DNA from: Bryobacterales bacterium | Lineage (GTDB): Bacteria; Acidobacteriota; Terriglobia; Bryobacterales; Bryobacteraceae | Direction of reading: 5' to 3' | Assembly: GCA_947446025.1 (NCBI GenBank) | Contig: CANFEY010000011.1 | Span: 18,762-82,761, forward strand | DNA: 64,000 nucleotides | Part shown: piece by piece, positions 18,022 to 26,014 of the stretch | Layout of the letters: every line of letters starts with the position of its first letter | Numbering within the stretch: the first letter of the stretch is position 1 | Program-made: the position numbers and the translations under genes | Notes under the pieces: model-generated | The model's database searches: none | Seen by the model: the letters and a program-made list of their open reading frames with translations, nothing else | What the model was told of the DNA's origin: nothing

Positions 18022-19269
18022 CTAGCTCTGTAGGCTGTTGATCGCGAAGCTGGTGGCGTACTTCTCCGCGTCCTCGGGCTTGAATGTGCCGTCGGCCAAC
18101 TTTGTGGGCTGCATGTCCTTGGCCTTGACCGCGACGCCGATTTCCTTCATTGCGCTGGCATAGATGTCGGGACGCATCACCTTTTCGGCGACCTGCTTGT
18201 ACGCCGGCGCGCCCTTCACCATGCCCCAGCGGCGGAACTGCGCCAGCCACCAGTAGCCGTATGTCCGCGAGGGGAAGTTGCAATCGCGGTTGTTGAAGAT
18301 CATGTAGTTGGGATCTTGCTCCGTGCGGCCGTCGCCGTAATCGTACTTGCCCATCATGCGGCCCAGAATCACGTCGGCACTGGTGTTGATGTAGGAGGGC
18401 TTGGAGATCGCCTCGGCCACCTTGGGACGGTTTTCCATCTTGTCGATGTATTCGCTGGAAAGATGCAACGCCTTGAGCGTGGCAGCCACCGCCTTGGGAT
18501 TCTTGTTGGCAAACTCTTCGGTGAAGGCCAGGGCTTTTTCCGGGTGGTCGGGCCACATCTTCTGCGTCGTGATCACGGTGTAACCGATGTTGTCGGCAAT
18601 AGCGCGAGCGTTCCACGGTTCGCCGACGCAGTAGCCGTCCATTTTGTCGACCTTCATGTTGGCCACCATCTGCGGCGGCGGAATGGTGATCAAACTGACA
18701 TCCTTGTCCGGATGAATGCCGCCCGAAGCCAGCCAGAAGCGAATCCACATCGCGTGCGTCCCCGGAGGAAACGTCATGGCGAAGGTGAGCGGATCGCCAG
18801 CGGCCTTGGCCTTGTCCACCGCCGGCTTCAGGTCTTTCGCAACCTTGACCGTTCCCTTGAACTTGTTTGACAGCGTAATCGCCTGGCCGTTGCGGTTAAG
18901 CAGCCACGGGATCACCATCGGCTTCACGGGCGATCCGCCCAAGCCCATGGTGGAAGCAAACGGCATACCCAGCAACATGTGGGTGGCGTGATTTTCGCCG
19001 AGGCTCAGCTTGTCGCGGATCGCGGCCCAGGAGGCTTCTTTGGAAATAATGGAGTTGATGCCGAACTGTTTGAAGTAGCCCAGCTCATGGGCCATCACGA
19101 TGGAAGCGCAATCGGTCAGCGCAATCATTCCGAAGCGCATTTCCTTCACTTCGGGGGAGTCGTCGGCATAAGCAGTGCCGGTCCAGCCGGAAGGGAGGCC
19201 CGCCAGCAGCGCGGCAATCGGAGTCGCGGTGGCGGTCGTCTTAAGAAAAGATCTACGGGTAGCGTGCAT
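18022..19269 (-). CDS. Tat-exported substrate-binding protein (NrtA/CmpA family)
   Basis: A twin-arginine signal (TRRSFLKTTATATPIAALLAG) opens this 415-residue protein. The mature part is a NrtA/CmpA-like periplasmic binding protein (MRFGMIALTDCASIVMAHEL, FPPGTHAMWIRFWLASGGI, DGYCVGEPWNARA). Family members bind nitrate, nitrite or bicarbonate; specificity cannot be read safely here. It is the first gene of the five-gene minus-strand operon and has AAGGAGA before the ATG. Confidence 0.88.
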   Translation of the reverse strand: MHATRRSFLKTTATATPIAALLAGLPSGWTGTAYADDSPEVKEMRFGMIALTDCASIVMAHELGYFKQFGINSIISKEASWAAIRDKLSLGENHATHMLLGMPFASTMGLGGSPVKPMVIPWLLNRNGQAITLSNKFKGTVKVAKDLKPAVDKAKAAGDPLTFAMTFPPGTHAMWIRFWLASGGIHPDKDVSLITIPPPQMVANMKVDKMDGYCVGEPWNARAIADNIGYTVITTQKMWPDHPEKALAFTEEFANKNPKAVAATLKALHLSSEYIDKMENRPKVAEAISKPSYINTSADVILGRMMGKYDYGDGRTEQDPNYMIFNNRDCNFPSRTYGYWWLAQFRRWGMVKGAPAYKQVAEKVMRPDIYASAMKEIGVAVKAKDMQPTKLADGTFKPEDAEKYATSFAINSLQS

Positions 19270-19562
19270 GGGTCTCCTTGGTAATCGATAGGCGCCGGAC
19301 GGGGCGGGCAGTGCGACGGGGGTGGAAGGAGGCTCAACGCTGAGCTGCTCTACGACTTCAAACTAGCATGAGGGCGGCGAGATTGCCTAGAGAATCTTTT
19401 GGATAAGGTCCATAAAAACTTCTTGCTGTACGCATGAGCGGTGCGCCGCTATACTCGGAACTGTTGACGGGGCCACAGTGCGGCCCTCCTGCCCGTGCTC
19501 TCCGCTAGAGCGTCTTCCCTGTAGAAAACAAAAGACTAGTTCCCAACGCTACAGGAGATTTC
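19270..19562. other. Divergent control region between transporter operon and porin
   Basis: These 293 bases hold the promoters of both divergent units. TATACT at 19450-19455 is a reasonable -10 for the rightward porin, with no good -35 at normal spacing. No sigma-54 GG-N10-GC pair was found. AGGAG lies just before the porin ATG. Confidence 0.4.
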
Positions 19563-20897
19563 ATGACAGTTCGCTTTTTCGCCGCCGCAGCGTTGCTGAC
19601 GGCCCCGTTATTTTCACAGACCCCGCCAGCGAAGGCAGTTCCGGCTGTGAACTACCAGATCCCCTCAGGGGAATTCAACAAGGGGCTACCCAAGTGGCTC
19701 AAGTTCAGCGGCGTCTATCAAGGCCGCGTGGAGGGCTTCGCCGGGGGAGCGTTCAAGAACAACAACAGCGACGCGTACTACCTGAACCGCTACCGCCTGA
19801 ACATGAACGTGAATCCCACACCGTGGCTGCGCTTCAGCTTCCAGATGCAGGATGCGCGCGTATTCGGCAAGAACACGGTGGCCGCACCGCCGTTCCAGGA
19901 TACAGTGGACCTGCGAATCGCCTACGCGGAGGTGGGAGATTCGGAGAACAAAAAATGGGGCATCCGCGCTGGCCGCCAGGAATTCGCCTTCGGAGACATG
20001 CGTCTTGTTGGCCACCTGAACTGGATGAACACGGCCCGCAGCTTCGACGCTGTGCGCGCTACCCACCGGGTCAAGAGCGCGCGCATTGACGCGTTCGCAT
20101 CCACCGTTGTGGCGCAGGTGGACGGCCAGTTCAATCGAGGCATTCGTCAAAAGGCTGACAATCTGCACGGCATCTGGGTGAACGCCCCCAAACTTGTCAA
20201 GAACATGGTGATCGAACCGTACGTGTTCTGGCGCACCACTCGCGGGCTGCGCACTGAAGGCGGCGTGTTGGGCAAGCGCGACTTCAAGAACTACGGCATC
20301 CGGTTTGTAGGCAAGATCGGCAAGAGCGCCTTCGACTACAACACGGAGATGAACCGCCAGTGGGGTTCGCTGGCCACCGATAACATCAGCGCCTGGGCGG
20401 GTCACTGGATGCTGGGCTACACCACCCCGAAGATCAAGTGGGCACCGAAGTGGATGGCGGAGTACAACTACGCCTCCGGCGATAAGACGCCTACCGACGG
20501 CAAGCGTGGCACGTTTGATCAGCTCTATCCGACGGGACATGACAAGCTCGGCTTCGCGGATCAGGTGGGCTGGAAGAACGCGCACAACTTGCAGGTGGCG
20601 GCCACCATGAAGCCGACGTCGAAGCTGACGTTCACGCCCCGCTATCACTGGCTGTGGCTGGCCAGCGCGAAGGATGCGCTGTATGCAGCCAACGGCACGG
20701 CGGTGGTGCGCGACGTGACCGGCGCGGCGGGGAGCTACATCGGCACGGAAATCGATCTAACGGCGACATATGCGGCGACCAAGCAGATGTCGATTGCCTT
20801 CGGCTACGCGCACTTGTTCCCGGGCACCTTCCTCAAGAAGACCACCCAGGGCAACGGCTACGATTTCCCGTTCGCGATGGTCGGGTATAACTTCTAG
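19563..20897 (+). CDS. Alginate-export-type outer-membrane porin
   Basis: The protein has 444 residues: a signal peptide (MTVRFFAAAALLTAPLFSQ), then a chain of amphipathic beta strands such as FKNNNSDAYYLNRYRLNMNV, WGIRAGRQEFAFGDMRLVG and LTATYAATKQMSIAFGYAHL, ending FAMVGYNF with the C-terminal Phe typical of outer-membrane barrels. This is the alginate_exp family. As it is divergent from a nitrate-type ABC importer, it may supply the outer-membrane passage for the same substrate, which is an inference. Confidence 0.82.
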   Translation: MTVRFFAAAALLTAPLFSQTPPAKAVPAVNYQIPSGEFNKGLPKWLKFSGVYQGRVEGFAGGAFKNNNSDAYYLNRYRLNMNVNPTPWLRFSFQMQDARVFGKNTVAAPPFQDTVDLRIAYAEVGDSENKKWGIRAGRQEFAFGDMRLVGHLNWMNTARSFDAVRATHRVKSARIDAFASTVVAQVDGQFNRGIRQKADNLHGIWVNAPKLVKNMVIEPYVFWRTTRGLRTEGGVLGKRDFKNYGIRFVGKIGKSAFDYNTEMNRQWGSLATDNISAWAGHWMLGYTTPKIKWAPKWMAEYNYASGDKTPTDGKRGTFDQLYPTGHDKLGFADQVGWKNAHNLQVAATMKPTSKLTFTPRYHWLWLASAKDALYAANGTAVVRDVTGAAGSYIGTEIDLTATYAATKQMSIAFGYAHLFPGTFLKKTTQGNGYDFPFAMVGYNF

Positions 20898-20906
20898 GAG
20901 TCAGCG

Positions 20907-20930
20907 TGCGCCGCGGGCAACTGCGGCGCA
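20907..20930. terminator. Stem-loop between convergent porin and STAS genes
   Basis: Perfect 8-base arms TGCGCCGC and GCGGCGCA flank an 8-base loop; the right side continues TCTCTTCGTTT, a partial T tract. It lies 10 bases after the porin stop and 15 before the STAS stop, and probably ends rightward transcription. Confidence 0.6.
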
Positions 20931-20945
20931 TCTCTTCGTTTGCGG

Positions 20946-21302
20946 TCAGGCGGAGGGCTGGAGACTAGGGCTTTCCAACGCCTCGGAGCGTGTGGGGAAC
21001 ACCTCAAAGATGCCGAAGAAGCCCACCATTTCAAAGACCGAGCGGACGTGTTGGGTTAGGCCGGCAAAGTAGAGTCCGCCGCCTGAGGCGGTCAGGGATT
21101 GTGCGGAGGCAACAAAAACTCCAAGCCCGACGCTGCTGACATAGCGTAGGTCCGCGCAGTCGATCAAGATGCGTTTTTCCCCTGCCTCGATCAGCAATTT
21201 CATGGACGTTTCAAAGGCCGGCGTCCCGGCGGAATCCAGGCGCCCCCGCAGGCTCACGATTTGCAGGTGCGGGTGCTTTTCAACTTCGATTTCAAGCGGC
21301 AT
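20946..21302 (-). CDS. STAS-domain anti-sigma-factor antagonist
   Basis: A single STAS domain of 118 residues: LRGRLDSAGTPAFETSM, LIDCADLRYVSSVGLGVFV, LTQHVRSVFEMVGF. The phospho-acceptor region is Ser56-Ser57 (SSVGLG). Such proteins are phosphorylated by RsbW-like kinases and, when unphosphorylated, bind them to release a partner. A CATAAT lies 8 bases upstream of the ATG with no Shine-Dalgarno, so the message may be leaderless. It is divergent from the permease at 21412, and a matching kinase is found at 23190-23603. Confidence 0.88.
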   Translation of the reverse strand: MPLEIEVEKHPHLQIVSLRGRLDSAGTPAFETSMKLLIEAGEKRILIDCADLRYVSSVGLGVFVASAQSLTASGGGLYFAGLTQHVRSVFEMVGFFGIFEVFPTRSEALESPSLQPSA

Positions 21303-21411
21303 GAAGATCCATTATGTGCACGCTTCGTCCTCATCCCCTAGATCCTGGAGTGCAACGCGATTGTAACGATAGGCCGCTATACTGGCGCAAGCCGTCAGGC
21401 AGATTCGCCGC

Positions 21412-23181
21412 ATGTTACGCTCCCTCATCGGTCGCTTTGAAGCGCTAGAGGTCCGCAAGAAAACGGGCCGTCCTCCACGCAAGCCAGCGAACATCATCTA
21501 CGCCACCGATGACACCCCGCCCACCGGAACGTTGCTGGTGCTGGGGTTGCAGCACGCGGTTGAGTCGGCCAGCAAGGTCACACTTCCCATCGCCGTTCTA
21601 GCTGCGGTAGGGGCCAGCGGAGAGCAACTGGAAACGATGATCGTGGCCACGCTGGTCGTGTCTGGTCTGGCGTCGATCCTGGTGGCAAGCCGGCTGCCGT
21701 ATGTCGGATTCGGCCATCTGCTTCCCTCGGCCATTTTCAGTTCGTTTGTGGCGCCGGCCGTGATGGCGACCCGTATCGGCGGCATGGCTTTGTTGAGCGG
21801 GATGACGGTGGTCACCGCAGTTTCCGTGGCCCTGTTTTCCCGCATGCTTCCCCGGTGGCGCTTCTTGTTTCCGCCGGAAGTCGTGGGACTGATCGCATTC
21901 ATGGTGGGAGCGTCGCAGGCATCGCTGGCGGTGCAGCGGTTCCTGGGAATGGAGAAGTTCGATCAGATTCCCGGTCTGGCGCACATCATGGTCGCTTCGG
22001 GGTCACTTGCGTTGCTGGCGGCGTTGACGGTGTGGGGCAAGGGTTGGCTGCGCCTGTTCAGCACCCTGATCACACTAGGTTTGGGCTACGCCGTGTGCGT
22101 GCAAATGGGGCTGGTAACGCCGGAGCTGTGGGCACGTGTGGGAACCGCGCCATGGATCGGACTGCCGCACCTGACACATCCGGGATTCGCGTTTGATCCG
22201 CAACTCATTGTGCCGTTCGTTGTGCTGGGATTGAGTTCGGCGTTGAAGACCTCGGGAGATCTCACGATTAGCGAAAAAATCAGCGACGCGGATTGGAAGC
22301 GCACGGACATCAAGGCGGGTAGCGCGGCGGTTCTGTGCTTCGGACTGGGATCACTGGCATCGGGGATGCTGGGCGGGTTCGCGCTGGGCAGCTCCAGCAG
22401 CAACGTGGGTCTTTCGGCGGCCACCGGCGCGGTCAGCCGCAAAATCGGCTACGCCTGCGGCGCGCTGCTCATCCTCTTGGCGTTCTTCCCCAAACTGGTG
22501 GCGTTGATCCAGGCCGCGCCGCCGCCAGTGGTGGGCGCAATGTTCCTGTTGGTGGTCTCCTACAACCTGATCGCAGGAATGCAGATCATTATGACGCGTA
22601 TGATGGAGGCCCGCCACACCTATATCATCGGGATGTCCTTGCTCTTCGGATTGACGGCGGACGCCATTCCGGGCGCGTTTCGCGGGCTGCCGGAGTGGCT
22701 GGGCACGCTGCTGTCCTCCGGCCTGACGCTGGCGACCTTAATGGTGGTGGTGCTGAACGTCTTATTCCGCATAGGTTCCGCGAAGAAACACTCCATCACC
22801 GTGCAGCCGGCCAGTGACGACGTGGAAAAACTCTACTCCTTTATGGAGGAATCCGGCGGAGACTGGGGAGCGCGCCGTGAGGTGGAAGAGCGGGCTGTGA
22901 GTGCGCTGGTGGAAGCCTACGAACTAGTCTCCGGCGAGGAATTGGCGAACGGCCCGTTGATGGTTGAGGCGAGTTTCGACGAGTTCAATCTGGATCTGGT
23001 GGTGCGCTATCAGGGCCGCCTACCGGAGCGGGAAGCTCCCCGCACCATCGGCGCAGCGGTGGCCGTGGCCGAGCGCAGCACCTCTTCCATGGCAACCATG
23101 TTGCTATACCGTATGGCGGATCGCGTCCGCATGAAAAACTCCGGCGCGAACTGCGAAATCGAGCTGCACTTTGATCACTAG
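21412..23181 (+). CDS. NCS2-type permease with a C-terminal degenerate GHKL-like domain
   Basis: A protein of 589 residues. About residues 35-460 are the membrane part of a xanthine/uracil (NCS2, SLC23) permease, with LGLQHAVESASKVTLPIAVL, PLFGLT-like helices and SSNVGLSAATGAVSRKIGYA. About residues 463-589 form a soluble tail: RAVSALVEAYELVSG, DEFNLDLVVRYQGR and MLLYRMADRVRMKNSG, which resemble the order of elements in a histidine-kinase-type ATPase fold but lack the N-box Asn and glycine boxes. Purines or pyrimidines are the usual substrates. STAS and RsbW-like genes flank it. Confidence 0.85.
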   Translation: MLRSLIGRFEALEVRKKTGRPPRKPANIIYATDDTPPTGTLLVLGLQHAVESASKVTLPIAVLAAVGASGEQLETMIVATLVVSGLASILVASRLPYVGFGHLLPSAIFSSFVAPAVMATRIGGMALLSGMTVVTAVSVALFSRMLPRWRFLFPPEVVGLIAFMVGASQASLAVQRFLGMEKFDQIPGLAHIMVASGSLALLAALTVWGKGWLRLFSTLITLGLGYAVCVQMGLVTPELWARVGTAPWIGLPHLTHPGFAFDPQLIVPFVVLGLSSALKTSGDLTISEKISDADWKRTDIKAGSAAVLCFGLGSLASGMLGGFALGSSSSNVGLSAATGAVSRKIGYACGALLILLAFFPKLVALIQAAPPPVVGAMFLLVVSYNLIAGMQIIMTRMMEARHTYIIGMSLLFGLTADAIPGAFRGLPEWLGTLLSSGLTLATLMVVVLNVLFRIGSAKKHSITVQPASDDVEKLYSFMEESGGDWGARREVEERAVSALVEAYELVSGEELANGPLMVEASFDEFNLDLVVRYQGRLPEREAPRTIGAAVAVAERSTSSMATMLLYRMADRVRMKNSGANCEIELHFDH

Positions 23182-23189
23182 TGGGATCA

Positions 23190-23603
23190 CTAGCGGCTCA
23201 GGATCATGGTGAACGAATTCCGGTCTTCCACGCGTTGGTAGCGGACCTCATCCATCATCTTCGTCACCATCAGGATTCCCAGCCCCCCTGCGCGGCGTTG
23301 TTCGAGTGATGCGCCGGGGTCCGGCAAGGGGTGCGCAAGCGGATCGAAGGCGCAGCCGGAGTCCTGCACCTCCACGCTCACGCGCCCGGCACTCAAGCCG
23401 ACATGAACGCGGATCGGTAGCGCGGTCCCAGCGTGGCGAATCACATTGCTCACGATTTCTTCAACGGCGATGTTCAGATCCGCCTGCTTGTCTTCGTCCA
23501 GACTGTGCGCCTGCCAGAATTCGTCGAGGACCTGCGTGAGCCGGCCGAGTTCGGCCATGTCGGGGCGAATTTCCAGAGAGAGTTTGTGCTCCGAGAAATT
23601 CAC
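23190..23603 (-). CDS. RsbW-like ATP-binding serine kinase (anti-sigma type)
   Basis: It has 137 residues with an intact GHKL ATPase site: N-box NIAVEEIVSNVIRHAG, G1 box VQDSGCAFDP and G2 box RAGGLGILMV. This is the HATPase_c_2 group of anti-sigma kinases that phosphorylate STAS partners. The start is GTG at 23603; GAGGAT is just upstream. It converges on the NCS2 permease with 8 bases between and is divergent from cmk. Whether it binds a sigma factor, the STAS protein at 20946-21302 or the permease tail is open. Confidence 0.87.
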   Translation of the reverse strand: MNFSEHKLSLEIRPDMAELGRLTQVLDEFWQAHSLDEDKQADLNIAVEEIVSNVIRHAGTALPIRVHVGLSAGRVSVEVQDSGCAFDPLAHPLPDPGASLEQRRAGGLGILMVTKMMDEVRYQRVEDRNSFTMILSR

Positions 23604-23645
23604 ATCCTCAGTCTAACAAGGGACCGCTGTGAAATACTGGAAAGA

Positions 23646-24296
23646 GTGACTGAACATACGATTGTGGCCATCGATGGGCCGGGTGGATCCGGGAAAAGCA
23701 CCGTTGCCCGAGCCGTCGCCCGCCGCCTGGGCTATACCTACATCGACACCGGCGCGATGTACCGGTCCGTGGCCTGCTGGGCGCTGCGCGCGGGTATCGA
23801 CCTCAACGACATGCACCGCATGGAGCAGCTGGCGCGCGAGGCGCACGTCACGTTCCTCAACGGCGGCGTGCTGCTGAATGGCGAGGACGTCACCGCAGAG
23901 ATCCGGGAACCGCACGTGAGCGAAGCGGCGTCGAAAGTCGCGGCCTACCCGGGCGTCCGCCGGGCCATGCGCGAAGAGCAGCGGCGCATCGGAGCCAGCG
24001 GTCCAGCCGTCATGGAAGGGCGCGACATCGGCACCGTGGTGTTCCCGGACGCCCGCGTAAAGGTGTTCCTCGACGCCAGCGCCGAAGCTCGCGCGCAGCG
24101 CCGCGCCGTGGAACTGGGCGCGCCGGTCGAGCAAGTGGCCCGCGACCTCGCCGGGCGTGACACTCGCGACCGCACGCGTGCCGAAGCGCCGCTCATGCAA
24201 GCGCCGGACGCCGAATACGTGGACACAAGCGGGCTCACGCCGGAACAAGTAGAAGAAGCAGTATTAAAGATTGTGCGGGGACGGACTTCGAATTGA
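23646..24296 (+). CDS. cmk: Cytidylate kinase
   Basis: This gene makes 216 residues from GTG at 23646 (TEHTIVAIDGPGGSGKSTVA, the P-loop; YIDTGAMYRSVA for CMP; VMEGRDIGTVVFPDARVKVF). It phosphorylates CMP and dCMP to the diphosphates. The upstream extension of the frame to 23433 lies within the divergent kinase gene and is not used. GGAAAGA precedes the GTG, and AATACT is 7 bases upstream. The stop overlaps the lysC start (TTGA). Confidence 0.93.
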   Translation: MTEHTIVAIDGPGGSGKSTVARAVARRLGYTYIDTGAMYRSVACWALRAGIDLNDMHRMEQLAREAHVTFLNGGVLLNGEDVTAEIREPHVSEAASKVAAYPGVRRAMREEQRRIGASGPAVMEGRDIGTVVFPDARVKVFLDASAEARAQRRAVELGAPVEQVARDLAGRDTRDRTRAEAPLMQAPDAEYVDTSGLTPEQVEEAVLKIVRGRTSN

Positions 24297-25708
24297 GCAA
24301 CGAATTACTGGTGATGAAATTTGGCGGCACGAGTATGGGCTCGGCGGACCGCATCAAGATCGCGGCGAAGTTGACGGCGGAGCAGCACGCCACCCGGCCG
24401 GTGGCCATCATCGTTTCGGCCATGTCGAAGGTGACGGACCTGCTGCTCGACACCCTGAAGAAGGCCGAAGCCTCGGACTCCGAAGGACTGGAGGCGAACC
24501 TGGCCGCACTGACCGCACGCCACCTGGAGTGCGCCAAGGATCTGCTCCCGGCGGACCGGCAAGATGCGGCGTGCAGGGGCATCGAAGCACTTACCGCGGA
24601 ATTTACCCGCATCGCGCGAGGCATGCTGCTGCTGCGCGAACGCCCGCCCAAGTCCGTCGACGAAGCGATCGCCATTGGCGAGCGCCTCAGTGCGTTCCTG
24701 CTGGCTGAGTACTTCAACTCTGAGGGCATCGCCGCCCAGGCCGTGAACGCCGCAACCGTGATCGCCACCGACGCGGTCTTCGGCAACGCAACCCCGATTC
24801 TGGACGCAACACGCGAGCGCGCCGCCAAGGTGCTGCGTCCGCTGCTCGACAAGCGCGTGCTGCCCGTTGTGACCGGCTTCAACGCGTCCACGCTCGACGG
24901 CCGCCCCACCACGCTCGGCCGCGGCGGGTCGGACTTTTCGGCCTCCATCATCGCAGCCGTGCTCGACGCCGCCGAACTCTGGATCTGGACCGACGTCGAC
25001 GGCATCATGAGTGCCGATCCACGCCTGGTCAAGAACGCCCGCGTGCTGCCCGAAGTCACCTACGCCGAAGCAGCCGAACTCGCCTACAACGGCGCCAAGG
25101 TGCTGCACCCCCGCACGCTGGCCCCGCTCGCCGAACGAAAGATTCCCGTGTGGAGCAAGAACAGCTTCGCTCCCCACGTCCCCGGCACGCGCATCGTACC
25201 GGTGATCGAAACGGGCCTAGGGCCGCGCGCCGTGACCTCGATGACCGGCATCGCCATGGTCTCCATCGAACCCGCCAGCGCCGAAATCAGCGGCACAAAG
25301 GTGATGGCCGAGGCCATCGAAGCTCTCTCGCGCTCCGGCGTGGAATTGATGCTGATCACCAGTTCCAGTTACACGCAGAGTTTCTGCTTCCTGATCCGCC
25401 AGAGTGAACTCGATCGTGCCCAGGAATTCCTCCAGCAGAGCCTGGCCCTGGAAATCGCGCACGGCTACCTGAAGCCCATCCTCATCGACAAAGAAGTGGG
25501 CCTGCTAGCCGTCGTCGGCGAAGGCATGCGCGGCACCCCCGGCCTGGCCGGCCGCATCTTCACCGCCATGTCGCGCCAGAACATCAACATCGTGGTCATC
25601 GCCCAAGGCTCCAGTGAGCTGACCATCGCGGTCGTGGTACACCGCAAGGACTTAGAGCTAGCCGTGCAATCCATCCACGAAGAGTGCGGCATGGGCCGCA
25701 AGGACTGA
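24293..25708 (+). CDS. lysC: Aspartate kinase
   Basis: A monofunctional aspartokinase of 471 residues. The kinase domain begins LLVMKFGGTSMGSADRI and includes NASTLDGRPTTLGRGGSDFS and WTDVDGIMSADPRLV; two C-terminal ACT domains (about 310-465) include LITSSSYTQSFCFLI and VVGEGMRGTPGLAGRIF. It makes aspartyl phosphate for Lys, Thr and Met synthesis. The TTG at 24293 overlaps the cmk stop by 4 bases; an ATG at 24314 is the alternative start and would remove seven residues. ACT domains imply feedback control. Confidence 0.93.
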   Translation: MSNELLVMKFGGTSMGSADRIKIAAKLTAEQHATRPVAIIVSAMSKVTDLLLDTLKKAEASDSEGLEANLAALTARHLECAKDLLPADRQDAACRGIEALTAEFTRIARGMLLLRERPPKSVDEAIAIGERLSAFLLAEYFNSEGIAAQAVNAATVIATDAVFGNATPILDATRERAAKVLRPLLDKRVLPVVTGFNASTLDGRPTTLGRGGSDFSASIIAAVLDAAELWIWTDVDGIMSADPRLVKNARVLPEVTYAEAAELAYNGAKVLHPRTLAPLAERKIPVWSKNSFAPHVPGTRIVPVIETGLGPRAVTSMTGIAMVSIEPASAEISGTKVMAEAIEALSRSGVELMLITSSSYTQSFCFLIRQSELDRAQEFLQQSLALEIAHGYLKPILIDKEVGLLAVVGEGMRGTPGLAGRIFTAMSRQNINIVVIAQGSSELTIAVVVHRKDLELAVQSIHEECGMGRKD

Positions 25709-25775
25709 CAGCAACGGGTCTGTGAATAGCCTCGTTCGTGAGAGCGGGGCTTCCTAATGATGGGCCGAAAGGACT
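25691..25775 (+). repeat. Short duplicated piece of the lysC 3' end
   Basis: The 16 bases at 25691-25706 (end of lysC, coding MGRKD) recur at 25760-25775 with one mismatch, and both copies read MGRKD followed by a stop. It looks like the trace of a short duplication in the intergenic region. Confidence 0.45.
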
Positions 25776-25860
25776 AGCTCTCAGGCGAACCACTTAGAAC
25801 GCACTTAGTACAGTAGAGCGATTGTCCGCTCGCGGAATACTCCCCATACTCGCTTTAGGC

Positions 25861-25992
25861 ATGAGTCTCAGCGCACAAGCTTGGGTAGCGATTGTGTTGT
25901 CCCTGGGGGGCGGCGCGCTGATGCTGTATTGGGTCTGGTGGACGCTGAAGCTACTGCGCGGTCACGAACCGGGCGATCAAAAGCAGCCTTAA
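25861..25992 (+). CDS. Small single-pass membrane protein, 43 residues
   Basis: ATG at 25861 to TAA at 25990-25992. One hydrophobic helix (VAIVLSLGGGALMLYWVWWT) is followed by a charged tail, KLLRGHEPGDQKQP. Codons are G/C-ending as in real neighbours, and CATACT lies 10 bases upstream as a possible -10. It ends 22 bases before hrcA. Its shape resembles small transporter accessory subunits, but no function can be assigned. Confidence 0.5.
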   Translation: MSLSAQAWVAIVLSLGGGALMLYWVWWTLKLLRGHEPGDQKQP

Positions 25993-26014
25993 GTTTGCGA
26001 TAATAGCGGAAGAC

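Noticed and set aside
23170..23195. Direct repeat GATCACTAG at the permease stop
   Set aside because: It is only 9 bases repeated once; likely chance or a trivial slip, with no functional signal.
25709..26014. CIRCE element for hrcA
   Set aside because: No TTAGCACTC-N9-GAGTGCTAA or close relative was found.
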